Part shown: piece after piece, positions 51,525-59,335 of the stretch
Numbering within the stretch: position 1 is the stretch's first letter
How the letters are laid out: each line of letters begins with the position of its first letter
Assembly: GCF_000369405.1 (NCBI RefSeq)
Contig: NZ_KB850000.1
Coordinates: 806,001-870,000 of the forward strand
Origin: Acinetobacter sp. ANC 3929
Lineage (GTDB): Bacteria > Pseudomonadota > Gammaproteobacteria > Pseudomonadales > Moraxellaceae
DNA length: 64,000 nucleotides
Direction: 5' to 3'
Notes under the pieces: model-generated
What the model saw: the letters and a program-made list of their open reading frames with translations, nothing else
Databases searched by the model: none
What the model was told of the DNA's origin: nothing
Program-made: the position numbers and the translations under genes

Positions 51525-51544
51525 CCTAAAATTCAAGATAAAAT
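51516..51544 (+). promoter_or_regulatory. Predicted cI (PRM-like) promoter
   Basis: On the plus strand -35 TTGGTG (51516-51521), a 17-base spacer and -10 TAAAAT (51539-51544). Operator B begins at the end of the -10, which suggests negative autoregulation. Confidence 0.5.
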
Positions 51545-51560
51545 TCTACCTTATGTAGAA
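51544..51560. promoter_or_regulatory. Repressor operator B, near the cI start
   Basis: TTCTACCTTATGTAGAA is a 17-bp palindrome related to operators A and C (core CTAC-N5-GTAG), 16 bp before the cI ATG. Confidence 0.6.
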
Positions 51561-51575
51561 AATGGACAAGTTCCG

Positions 51576-52238
51576 ATGCAACAGCCTAAATACTTGGATT
51601 TTGCCAATCGGTTAAAGGAACTGATGGAAAAAGAAGGTTCGCCTATCAAAACTGTTAATCAGTTAAAAGATACTATTGGCGTAACCTATGAGATGGCTCG
51701 TCGCTATACACTAGGTACAGCAAAACCAAGAGAAGAAAAACTTCAAACTTTAGCTGATGCATTTCAAACTGATATTAGTTACTTGGATCACGGTACAAAC
51801 TTAGATAGTAATATTTTAAATCCATTCCCAATTGCAGGTCGATTAATACCAGTAATTTCATGGGTACAAGCTGGTACTTGGACATCTGTAGAAAGCGTTC
51901 CAACAGGCACACATTTTCAAGAATGGTTGCCACCCAATCCTAAATGCGGAAAACACGGATATGGATTAGTTGTTGTGGGTGAATCAATGCTTCCAGACTT
52001 CCGTCCTGGTGACAAAATTTACGTAAATCCAGACTTTCAAATAAATGATTTAAAAACAGGTGATTTAGTTATTGTTGGATGCGAGGGAGAAACAGAAGCA
52101 ACTTTCAAGAAACTAATCGTAGAAAGCAATGGTATGTATTTAGAACCTTTAAACCCGAAATGGCTAGAAAAAATCATGGAACTGCGTGAAGGATGCAAAT
52201 TGATTGGTAAAGTTGTTGGTTTATATAGAGAAGTTTGA
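51576..52238 (+). CDS. Prophage repressor CI (HTH plus S24 peptidase)
   Basis: About 220 residues from ATG 51576. The N-terminus has an XRE-type HTH (FANRLKELMEKEGSPIKTVN, GVTYEMARRYTLGTAKPREE). The C-terminus is a LexA/CI-like S24 domain: cleavage site VQAGTW (Ala-Gly), catalytic Ser in VVGESMLPDFRPGD and catalytic Lys in ATFKKLIV. It keeps the prophage silent and is inactivated by RecA-assisted self-cleavage. The frame is open back to 51267, but that region overlaps cro and the operators, so I place the start here. The four-gene cassette follows 32 bp downstream. Confidence 0.88.
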   Translation: MQQPKYLDFANRLKELMEKEGSPIKTVNQLKDTIGVTYEMARRYTLGTAKPREEKLQTLADAFQTDISYLDHGTNLDSNILNPFPIAGRLIPVISWVQAGTWTSVESVPTGTHFQEWLPPNPKCGKHGYGLVVVGESMLPDFRPGDKIYVNPDFQINDLKTGDLVIVGCEGETEATFKKLIVESNGMYLEPLNPKWLEKIMELREGCKLIGKVVGLYREV

Positions 52239-52270
52239 TTTTCAAACAAGTATAAAGAATTTAGTAAAGT

Positions 52271-53488
52271 ATGAATGCACCGAACCTATTACTTGGCAAT
52301 GTTAACTTTAATGAAGAAGTAATTTCATCATTAAAGACATCGCATGTTAGAAAAAAAAGTGACTATTGGGGAAGATATTACACTCCAAAGCATATTGCCG
52401 ACCTATTAATTGGTACGATAGGAAAAATTGAAAATGCAAATATTTTAGATTTAGGTTGTGGAACTGGCAACTTAATTTATAGTGCTTTAGAGAAATCTAT
52501 TAACTCAACTTTTTTAGGGGTTGATATAGATCCTATTGCTATAAAAACTCTAAAAGATAAGAATCTAGCAAATCTAAATTTAATTACAAATGATATATTA
52601 GAGTTAGAATTACAGGAAAATTTTTATGACATTGCTTTAAGTAATCCGCCATATACTTACTACAAACTAGATTTTGATTATAGTCAAAATGTGTTTTTAG
52701 AAAAAAATTTATTTAAAAACCTCAAGATCCCTTCTCCTTTTATTTTCTTAGATAAAATGCTAAAAGCAACCAAAACAAATGGAGTCATTGCAATAATTTT
52801 ACCAAATGGAATTTTAACAAATTCCAAATGGATATTAATAAGAAATCATTTACTAAATGAATTCACAGTGAGCAAAATCATAGAATTGCCCCCACATACT
52901 TTTTCTGAAACTGAGACTATTGCACATATTGTAATTATAAAAAAAATTAAGCCATCTACTAATTATCTAATAAATATGAAAAAAATTAACCCATGTGGAT
53001 CTATTTTAGAAAAGAAATATCGGTCATCGAAATTGATCGACAAAAATTGGACAATAGAAACCAACTTTGGAAATAAAAAATTATTAAAAGACTACATATT
53101 AAAGCTACAAAGGGGTGTTGTAAATTCAAAACAAATTAAGTCACAAGGTTTAAATGTATTTCACACTAAAGATTTTAATAAAAACAGCACCAGCATACCC
53201 TTATCTTTCATAGTAAATCGTCGTCAAAACGGTACTTTTGCTAAAAAAGGTGACATATTAATTTCAAGAGTAGGTCGAAATCATTTTGAGAAAATAGCAG
53301 TAGTAGAAAATGATTATATTGAAATATCAGATAGCGTTATATTAATTAGACCAAAACTTAATAATAAAAAATTTATTCTTAAGTTTTTATTAAGTGAAGA
53401 GGGAAAAATGCAACTAAAGAATAGTGCTTCTGGAACTAGTGCTAAATTTATTACTTATGAAAAAATATTAAATTTAAAGGTAGATTAA
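52271..53488 (+). CDS. N6-adenine DNA methyltransferase with TRD-like C-terminus
   Basis: A 405-residue protein. After YYTPKHIADLL come motif I ILDLGCGTGNL (residues ~58-68), an acidic second strand (FLGVDIDPIA) and the catalytic NPPY (125-128), the gamma-class N6-adenine order. The C-terminal ~150 residues (LKLQRGVVNSKQIKSQGLNV, KGDILISRVGRNHFEKIAVV, GTSAKFITYEKI) resemble one target-recognition half of a type I specificity subunit. No nuclease domain is fused. It opens the four-gene operon and lies just after cI. It may mark self DNA or sense modification state for the downstream genes. Confidence 0.85.
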   Translation: MNAPNLLLGNVNFNEEVISSLKTSHVRKKSDYWGRYYTPKHIADLLIGTIGKIENANILDLGCGTGNLIYSALEKSINSTFLGVDIDPIAIKTLKDKNLANLNLITNDILELELQENFYDIALSNPPYTYYKLDFDYSQNVFLEKNLFKNLKIPSPFIFLDKMLKATKTNGVIAIILPNGILTNSKWILIRNHLLNEFTVSKIIELPPHTFSETETIAHIVIIKKIKPSTNYLINMKKINPCGSILEKKYRSSKLIDKNWTIETNFGNKKLLKDYILKLQRGVVNSKQIKSQGLNVFHTKDFNKNSTSIPLSFIVNRRQNGTFAKKGDILISRVGRNHFEKIAVVENDYIEISDSVILIRPKLNNKKFILKFLLSEEGKMQLKNSASGTSAKFITYEKILNLKVD

Positions 53489-53494
53489 ATTAAA

Positions 53495-54379
53495 ATGGAA
53501 TTCCAATCCAAGCTTTATCAACTAAAAAAACAAATTCAAGGTTTGAGCGATATAGGTATCCGTGGTCGTATAAGCTATGATCAGATAAAAATATGGCTTA
53601 GACAGTTTCAAACAGAAGAAGAAATATTACTTGGTCATCTCATCTTAAGACATTTAATCTTTAAAGATGACCAGCAAATGATTTTTTTATTAAAGCAAGC
53701 CCTTCGAAATGCTGCGAATCATTTTGTGACCAATCTTGATAGAGAACGGTTGACTTGGAATCATGCCATTTGTAAAGATTTTAATGGGCTTAAGTTTTAT
53801 GCAGGCCCCCCAAGTTTTCATTATGAAGGACTAGGTAAACCCGGGAAAAGTGGTGAAATAATAACAAATTTGTTAAAATCTTTTTTCCCCATAGATCGTT
53901 TAAAATACCCTGAATATTTTGGAAATACATTAAGCGGAAATGAAGGCTATTTATTAGTTGATGATGCGATACTGACTGGAAATCAAATGGAAGAAATTAT
54001 AAAAAAATATGAAAGTCTGTTAATAAACCCCAATCATCAATCCGCTCTGATAGTTGGTCTAGCTCATGAACAAGCATTAGATTATTTAAAAAATTTATTT
54101 CCTAATCTTAAAATCTTTTATGGCGAAATTATTAGAAAAACTTCTTCTTTCAGCTATCTTAGTGAACAATGGATACGCTCAAGCTTCTGGGATTATAGAT
54201 ATCAACATCCTTTAGAAATCTTAGAAAGAGTTTCACAACGTGCAGACTTTAGCAATAAGCAACATTTAGGTCACAATCACCAAGCATTATTATTGGCATA
54301 CTCCTATGGAACACCTGACAATACTATACAAATTCTACGTGACACTTCCTCAACGTGGGATCAGCTTTTGAGTAGATAA
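53495..54379 (+). CDS. Phosphoribosyltransferase-like protein (PRTase-CE type candidate)
   Basis: A 294-residue protein. The central GYLLVDDAILTGNQMEEII (residues 151-169) is a PRPP-binding loop of the type I PRTase fold: hydrophobic strand, two Asp, then TG. An upstream Gly/Lys-rich segment (GLGKPGKSGEIITN) could be the diphosphate loop. The N-terminal ~80 residues are helical. It does not look like any housekeeping PRTase. From memory, PRTase-like domains were described in conflict systems together with ORC/Cdc6-like ATPases; I could not check this. It lies 6 bp after the methylase and 2 bp before the ATPase gene. Confidence 0.75.
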   Translation: MEFQSKLYQLKKQIQGLSDIGIRGRISYDQIKIWLRQFQTEEEILLGHLILRHLIFKDDQQMIFLLKQALRNAANHFVTNLDRERLTWNHAICKDFNGLKFYAGPPSFHYEGLGKPGKSGEIITNLLKSFFPIDRLKYPEYFGNTLSGNEGYLLVDDAILTGNQMEEIIKKYESLLINPNHQSALIVGLAHEQALDYLKNLFPNLKIFYGEIIRKTSSFSYLSEQWIRSSFWDYRYQHPLEILERVSQRADFSNKQHLGHNHQALLLAYSYGTPDNTIQILRDTSSTWDQLLSR

Positions 54380-54381
54380 TT

Positions 54382-56331
54382 ATGGATACATCAAATCATA
54401 TATTGCTAACAAAAACTCGTGCTGAAGAACACGAAGAAGATATTTGGGGTAATTTTTTTATTCCCCCATATTATGAAAGACTTCTATTAAAATCTTCTAC
54501 AAAATCAACGTATTTTGTCGGTAAGCGTGGCTGTGGTAAAACCATGCTTTTAAAATATTTGTCATACCAGACTAGATTTTCACGTAAACGTGTAGAAATT
54601 CCAGAGAATGAACTCGAACATATTGGGATATATTGGAGGATTGATACACATTTTTGTAATGCAATGAATGAACGAAATAAAACTGAAGCAGAATGGATCA
54701 ATATCTTTGAAAATTATTTTACTTTGGTAGTCAGTTTAGAAATATGTAAAGCATTATATACAATTTCAACAAGTAATTATCAAGATTTTAGCTCTCAAGA
54801 TTATTTAGATCTTCAATTAACATCTTTAAAAGATTTTGAACTAAATATTCCTACAACAATAACTGAACTTGAGAAGTATCTAAACTCTAAAATAAGAATT
54901 TTTAACAGCTGGATATCTAATATCGAGGTAATTCAACAACCTACCCTACCTCCTGGTAGATATTTTATTGACACATTAATTAGTGATATAAAAAATAATC
55001 CGAAGCTTTCAAATGTAAATTTCTACATTTATATTGATGAAATTGAGAATCTTCTTAAATATCAAAGAAGATTTATGAATACCATTTTAAAACATTCGCA
55101 AAGACCATTTATTGTAAATTTTACATCTAAAGTATTTATTGATGAAAATATGACATTAGGCTCAGAGTCAATTAATGCAACTCATGATTACTTTTATAGA
55201 AATCTTGATGAATTAATGAAAGAGGATGAGCGTAAACTATTCTTTTCTGAAGTTTTTCTAACTAATTTAATACTAGCTTTTGGTGATCCTGCATCAAATA
55301 ATGTTCAAATTGTTACAAATGAAAGGATGATAAGTGCCAGAAAACATGATGCTTATATGCGATATATTTTAACAGAAATGTCTAAAAAATTTCCTGATAA
55401 AACTTACAAGCAACTCTCTATTGATGCATTAAAAATTCCTAGAATTTATGACAAATTAATAGAAAGGATTAATAAAGCTTTAAAAGATAAAGAATATAAC
55501 ATTACTAGTTATATTGAAGAGTATTCTAATTACCATGAAGCTTTAATTGTTCTTCCATCTATTCTAGCAAGAAGAACAAATAACATTGATAGTGTAATCA
55601 GTGAATTTATAGACTTCTTACATGGCAGAAATTCAAAATTCAATGACTGGATTCACAACAATTTGTTTGGCGCATTATTAGAACTATATCGACCATATAA
55701 TACAATCTGTCCTCTTTATAGTGGTTTCAATACATTTTATACAATGGCTAATGGAAATTTACGACACTTTTTGATTCTTTGCTATAAAACTTTAGAAATA
55801 AATGAAATGTTTGAACTTTCAAATGATCATTTTTCTACAGAAATTCAATCACAAGCAGCTTATGAAGCTTCAAATGAGTTGATAAAAGAGATTCGAACTC
55901 TAGGAAAATTTGGAGAACATTTGCGGATTTTTACATTACGTATTGGTGGAATCTTTAAGGCATTACAAGAAAATCCGTTATTAAGTGAACCAGAACAGAA
56001 TCAATTCACCATTAATTCTGGCAATCGTTCATTTAGTACTTATGAATTAGATTTCATTTCTGAAGCACAAAAGCATAGTATCCTAATAGAAGTTGTAGAA
56101 ACAAAATCAAAAAATGGTATAGGCCAAGATATTCGCGATTTTATATTAAATCCAATTTATGCACCATATTTTAATATTAGCTATAGAAAAAAGCGAAAAA
56201 TTGAAATTTCTGTTGAAGATTTTGAATGCCTTATATCTGGAAACGAAAGTGATTATCGTAAGTTGCATAATAAATTAACTAAGCAAAATTTTTCTAAGGA
56301 TAATGAACAAATTCAATTAGGTCTAATTTAA
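54382..56331 (+). CDS. ORC/Cdc6-like P-loop ATPase
   Basis: A 649-residue protein. Walker A is GKRGCGKT (47-54), within STYFVGKRGCGKTMLLKYLS. Walker B is IYIDE (216-220), followed by IENLLKYQRRFMN. The arrangement resembles STAND/ORC-like ATPases of defence systems. The C-terminal region (FISEAQKHSILIEVVETKSK, IGQDIRDFILNPIYAPYFNI) is unfamiliar and may be the sensor or effector part. It overlaps the next gene by one base. It is the largest component and likely the NTP-driven core of the cassette. Confidence 0.8.
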   Translation: MDTSNHILLTKTRAEEHEEDIWGNFFIPPYYERLLLKSSTKSTYFVGKRGCGKTMLLKYLSYQTRFSRKRVEIPENELEHIGIYWRIDTHFCNAMNERNKTEAEWINIFENYFTLVVSLEICKALYTISTSNYQDFSSQDYLDLQLTSLKDFELNIPTTITELEKYLNSKIRIFNSWISNIEVIQQPTLPPGRYFIDTLISDIKNNPKLSNVNFYIYIDEIENLLKYQRRFMNTILKHSQRPFIVNFTSKVFIDENMTLGSESINATHDYFYRNLDELMKEDERKLFFSEVFLTNLILAFGDPASNNVQIVTNERMISARKHDAYMRYILTEMSKKFPDKTYKQLSIDALKIPRIYDKLIERINKALKDKEYNITSYIEEYSNYHEALIVLPSILARRTNNIDSVISEFIDFLHGRNSKFNDWIHNNLFGALLELYRPYNTICPLYSGFNTFYTMANGNLRHFLILCYKTLEINEMFELSNDHFSTEIQSQAAYEASNELIKEIRTLGKFGEHLRIFTLRIGGIFKALQENPLLSEPEQNQFTINSGNRSFSTYELDFISEAQKHSILIEVVETKSKNGIGQDIRDFILNPIYAPYFNISYRKKRKIEISVEDFECLISGNESDYRKLHNKLTKQNFSKDNEQIQLGLI

Positions 56332-57239
56332 TGATAACTTTTAGAACGCACTTATATACTGACACTTATATAAATTTTGATCCCAAAATTATTGGTGAGA
56401 AAATTCATATTTTTCATGGGAAGTGTATTGATGATCGAGGTACTGCTTTAAAAAATATTTTCAATGATCAAGATAATCACATTTTTCATTTAGTAGAATA
56501 TTTACCTGAAAAGATGCAGACACTAATTAACAAAAATACATTAGATGCCTGGAATAGTATTTCTCCTACAATTAATATTGAAGATTTTTTTGTTATTGAT
56601 TCCACTACATTAGGATTAGCAGAATTATACTTTATAATTAAAGCATTAATTGCATCTAAAGTTTTTAATTTTAAAATTTTGTATATAGAACCTGAATCTT
56701 ATACGAAAGATGATCAAGATGATATTTATCAACTTTCTCATTACCCTATCGGTTTCAAACCTATACCTGGAGCAGTTTCAGATTTACATAGTGACGATCT
56801 AGAATATGGAATTTTTTTTGTTGGTTTTGATCCATCTCGCATGGAGATTGCTTTAGAAGAATTTCAAATGATACAAAACAAAAAAGTTAAGATCATTTTT
56901 GGAAGCCCTGCTTTTCAGTCAGGATGGGAACTAGAGTCAATTATTCCTCATTTAAATATTTTAAGTGATAATAGAAATTTTGAACTCAATTTTTGCTCGG
57001 CAATTGATCCTAGCTCATCATATGAGCTTCTAGGATTTTATAAGCGAGCTGCTGAAGATGGTAAAAAAATATTCATAGCTCCCTTAGGTCCTAAGCCAAC
57101 CACTATAGCTACAGCTTTGTTTGCTAATATCTATAATCAAGACGTAAGCTTACTTTATGATCACCCTGTAAACCTTGATGATAGGACAAAAGGAGTTCGT
57201 CAATGGCATTTATACTCTGTATATATAAATGAAATTTAA
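56331..57239 (+). CDS. Rossmann-like hypothetical protein, last gene of the cassette
   Basis: A 302-residue protein starting at the last base of the ATPase stop codon. Alternating strands and helices (FKILYIEPESY, YGIFFVGFDPSRM, KVKIIFGSPAFQSG) suggest a Rossmann-type fold. The segment PLGPKPTTIATALFANIYNQ (251-270) loosely resembles the GGTK-type loop of CARF/SAVED ligand sensors, but this is only a visual similarity. It ends the operon, just before a terminator. It might be a sensor that controls the ATPase or PRTase. Confidence 0.7.
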   Translation: MITFRTHLYTDTYINFDPKIIGEKIHIFHGKCIDDRGTALKNIFNDQDNHIFHLVEYLPEKMQTLINKNTLDAWNSISPTINIEDFFVIDSTTLGLAELYFIIKALIASKVFNFKILYIEPESYTKDDQDDIYQLSHYPIGFKPIPGAVSDLHSDDLEYGIFFVGFDPSRMEIALEEFQMIQNKKVKIIFGSPAFQSGWELESIIPHLNILSDNRNFELNFCSAIDPSSSYELLGFYKRAAEDGKKIFIAPLGPKPTTIATALFANIYNQDVSLLYDHPVNLDDRTKGVRQWHLYSVYINEI

Positions 57240-57250
57240 AAGATTCTATT

Positions 57251-57277
57251 AAAAATCCAACTTTATGTTGGATTTTT
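57251..57277 (+). terminator. Rho-independent terminator of the four-gene cassette
   Basis: AAAATCCAAC and GTTGGATTTT pair around TTTAT, followed by TAATTT, 12 bp after the last cassette gene. Confidence 0.8.
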
Positions 57278-57312
57278 AATTTAGCAAATCTCTACTTTTT
57301 GTATTTTAAATA

Positions 57313-57342
57313 TTGACTATTTTCTACTTAAAGTAGTATTGT
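57313..57342 (+). promoter_or_regulatory. Predicted early promoter (PL-like) for the recombination operon
   Basis: -35 TTGACT (57313-57318), an 18-base spacer and -10 TATTGT (57337-57342). Operator C fills the spacer, so repressor binding should block it completely. Confidence 0.6.
57324..57336. promoter_or_regulatory. Repressor operator C
   Basis: CTACTTAAAGTAG is identical to operator A beside cro, though 5.8 kb away, with extended similarity to TTCTAC on its left. This ties the recombination operon to the same repressor. Confidence 0.7.
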
Positions 57343-57359
57343 TGTCTCGCAGACAATAA

Positions 57360-57393
57360 AAAGCCCCGAAACTTTGGACGGCGACGGGGCTTT
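57360..57393 (+). terminator. Terminator-like hairpin in the leader of the early operon
   Basis: AAAGCCCCG and CGGGGCTTT form a 9-bp GC-rich stem about 15 bases after the predicted transcription start and before the first gene. It may act as an attenuator that requires antitermination. Confidence 0.55.
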
Positions 57394-57412
57394 GCAATTA
57401 AGCGAGATAAGT

Positions 57413-57610
57413 ATGAAACAAAAGCCTATACATAGTCAAACGTCCCAACGTTTACACCAACACCCTTCTACTGCTGATTATCAAGTCAGTACACTCGACT
57501 TCATCAAAGCCAACCTAAAAGATGCGCTTAAGCTGTTCCCTATTATTCTAGTCGTTTTCCTGCTCTGGCTTGTCCTCACCTTTGTCATTTACGGCATCTT
57601 TGGAGGATAA
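57413..57610 (+). CDS. Small membrane protein of the early operon
   Basis: About 65 residues from ATG 57413. The N-terminal half is polar, and the C-terminal half is a TM helix (ALKLFPIILVVFLLWLVLTF) that ends at the stop. The frame is open to 57374, but that start lies in the hairpin. The function is unknown; small membrane proteins at this place in early operons may act in exclusion or host takeover. Confidence 0.6.
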   Translation: MKQKPIHSQTSQRLHQHPSTADYQVSTLDFIKANLKDALKLFPIILVVFLLWLVLTFVIYGIFGG

Positions 57611-57614
57611 GCAC

Positions 57615-58160
57615 ATGGGACAATTACATACAGCGTCAAGCTCAAAAACAAGGCCTTTCAACAGCTCATTATCGAACAAAATACAACCGACAAGCTATGA
57701 CGCACAGCGACTTGAAAGCCCTGTAAATACTAGGATTTCATCACCATATACACAGGGTAAGACCAAGAATTTGGAGCCTGTCATGCAAAAGAAACGCTAT
57801 ACCACACCTTTCGCGCAATTCATCTGTAAAGACGTGAATGGCTACTACAACGTACGCCTTGGCCCAAAAATTTACCTGGTCAAAGTATCGTTAAATTACA
57901 CCCCTGATTTTGACGGTGAATTCTTTGGTGGTACTCAAGCACCTCGTTTTGAATGGCAATCTATTTTGGTTAAAGAATCTTTAGAAAGCCAAGCACGTCC
58001 GATCACAGATGAAGAATTAGCAGTGTATTGGCTAAAAGGTAATATCAAGAAAATCGTAAATTACCAACGTGCCATAGAACGCAGAGCGAAAAGCCAAACA
58101 CCACGCTATAGCAAAGAACAACGGATTGATTACCGCAACGCTCAATATAACGGTGCCTAA
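57615..58160 (+). CDS. Early phage protein next to ERF, unknown function
   Basis: About 181 residues from ATG 57615, with GGAGGAT upstream; an internal ATG at 57783 (MQKKRYTTPFAQFICKDVNG) may be an alternative start because the first 56 residues are low-complexity. The rest is beta-rich (YYNVRLGPKIYLVKVSLNYT), then helical and basic. It is 8 bp before the ERF gene, so it may assist recombination. Confidence 0.65.
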   Translation: MGQLHTASSSKTRPFNSSLSNKIQPTSYDAQRLESPVNTRISSPYTQGKTKNLEPVMQKKRYTTPFAQFICKDVNGYYNVRLGPKIYLVKVSLNYTPDFDGEFFGGTQAPRFEWQSILVKESLESQARPITDEELAVYWLKGNIKKIVNYQRAIERRAKSQTPRYSKEQRIDYRNAQYNGA

Positions 58161-58168
58161 GGAGATTT

Positions 58169-58891
58169 ATGATGAATGCAGCCGTGAATCAACAAATGGC
58201 ATCCACCAATACACTAGATGCCTTACAACTTATTCAGCTTGAGTTAAAAGCACCAAAGAGCAAATACAACAGCTTTGGTAAATTCCATTACCGTAGCCTT
58301 GAAGACATTCTTGAAGGTGTTAAACCACTATTGCAAAAGTATGGTGCGACTCTTGTGGTTAGCGATGAAGTGCAAGAGATCGGCCCTGTTGTCGTGATTA
58401 CAGCCAAAGCAGTCTTTACCGATGCCCAAGGCAAACAAACCATGACCACTGCTCATGCTGGTGTCGAGATCAATAAAAAAGGAATGGATGTTGCCCAGAC
58501 TTTTGGCTCATCCAGTTCCTATGCACGTAAATACGCATTAAATGGCCTATTCCTGATTGATGATACCCAAGATGCTGATACTGATGCATATCATCAACAA
58601 AGCAATGTACAGGCTCGCAATAACCAACAGAATGCCTCTGCTCAGAATCAGCAACGCAATCAGAAGCAACAACCTGCACAGCAACAGCGTCAGCAGCAAA
58701 ATCAAACAGCTCAACCCAATGCAGCACAACAACTGACCAATGATTTTCAGCAGGCTTTAAACGCAATTCATCACACGGATAAAGAAGCAGATCTAGGTGC
58801 GATCTATAAGCAGTTTAAAGGCACTCGCTATGAAGCTCAGATTGTGCAGGCCTGCAAGGCAAAAAAGGACATGGAGGGTTGGAGTGCGTAA
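58169..58891 (+). CDS. ERF-family single-strand annealing protein
   Basis: A 240-residue protein. The ERF domain covers about residues 15-140 (LELKAPKSKYNSFGKFHYRS, LEDILEGVKPLLQKYGATLV) and includes the signature FGSSSSYARKYALNGLFLID. A Gln/Asn-rich linker and a short helical C-terminus follow, as in P22 Erf. It anneals single strands in phage recombination and genome circularisation. Confidence 0.9.
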   Translation: MMNAAVNQQMASTNTLDALQLIQLELKAPKSKYNSFGKFHYRSLEDILEGVKPLLQKYGATLVVSDEVQEIGPVVVITAKAVFTDAQGKQTMTTAHAGVEINKKGMDVAQTFGSSSSYARKYALNGLFLIDDTQDADTDAYHQQSNVQARNNQQNASAQNQQRNQKQQPAQQQRQQQNQTAQPNAAQQLTNDFQQALNAIHHTDKEADLGAIYKQFKGTRYEAQIVQACKAKKDMEGWSA

Positions 58892-59082
58892 AAACCTACA
58901 TCTTTAAGTATGTGGCCAAGCTTCACGGCAAAGGCAGCTTACGAGGACGTGTAGAAGCTACGACAGCTCTCCAAGCAAAACAGCAGATATTGCAAGGCAA
59001 TGAATTGATCAAGGATGTCTCAGTATCGCTATTAACCAATCAAAAGGCTGCACGCACGCAGTCTTTTGAAAAAAATAAATAA
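58879..59082 (+). CDS. Small basic phage protein
   Basis: A 67-residue basic protein with a TTG start that overlaps the ERF gene by 13 bp (MECVKTYIFKYVAKLHGKGS, then GRVEATTALQAKQQILQGNE). It is probably translationally coupled to ERF. It resembles the small all-beta/helix proteins that accompany phage recombinases, but no family is certain. Confidence 0.55.
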   Translation: MECVKTYIFKYVAKLHGKGSLRGRVEATTALQAKQQILQGNELIKDVSVSLLTNQKAARTQSFEKNK

Positions 59083-59102
59083 CTAATTAAGGTGAAATAT
59101 TT

Positions 59103-59333
59103 ATGTCTTGCTTAATTCGAGTATCTGAATTTATTAAACGAGTCTATGGAGATGCAAGCGATGGTGCGACGCCTCCTACTCCTCAAACCATTACACGTAA
59201 ATGCCGAATAGGCAAATTACCTGCTGAATTACATGGTGCAGAAGATGGCAAACGTGGTACCTGGTACATCAACTGGGAAGCTTATGAAAAGCAAACTGGC
59301 GATGAGTTAGTAAATAAAGTATTGCAAGGTTAA
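59103..59333 (+). CDS. Excisionase-like DNA-binding protein
   Basis: A 76-residue protein just before the integrase gene (2-bp gap). The pattern LIRVSEFIKRVYGD, PTPQTITRKCRIGKLPAELH and GTWYINWEAYEKQTG is that of MerR-like winged-helix excisionases, which bend att DNA and direct excision. Size and position agree. Confidence 0.8.
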   Translation: MSCLIRVSEFIKRVYGDASDGATPPTPQTITRKCRIGKLPAELHGAEDGKRGTWYINWEAYEKQTGDELVNKVLQG

Positions 59334-59335
59334 AA

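Noticed and set aside
51462..51533. Three CAACC(T/G)AAA-like repeats in the cI-cro gap as iterons
   Set aside because: Spacing is irregular and the copies are short; the palindromic sites explain the region better.
51267..51575. Upstream extension of the CI frame
   Set aside because: It overlaps cro on the other strand and both operators; the HTH domain begins only after ATG 51576.
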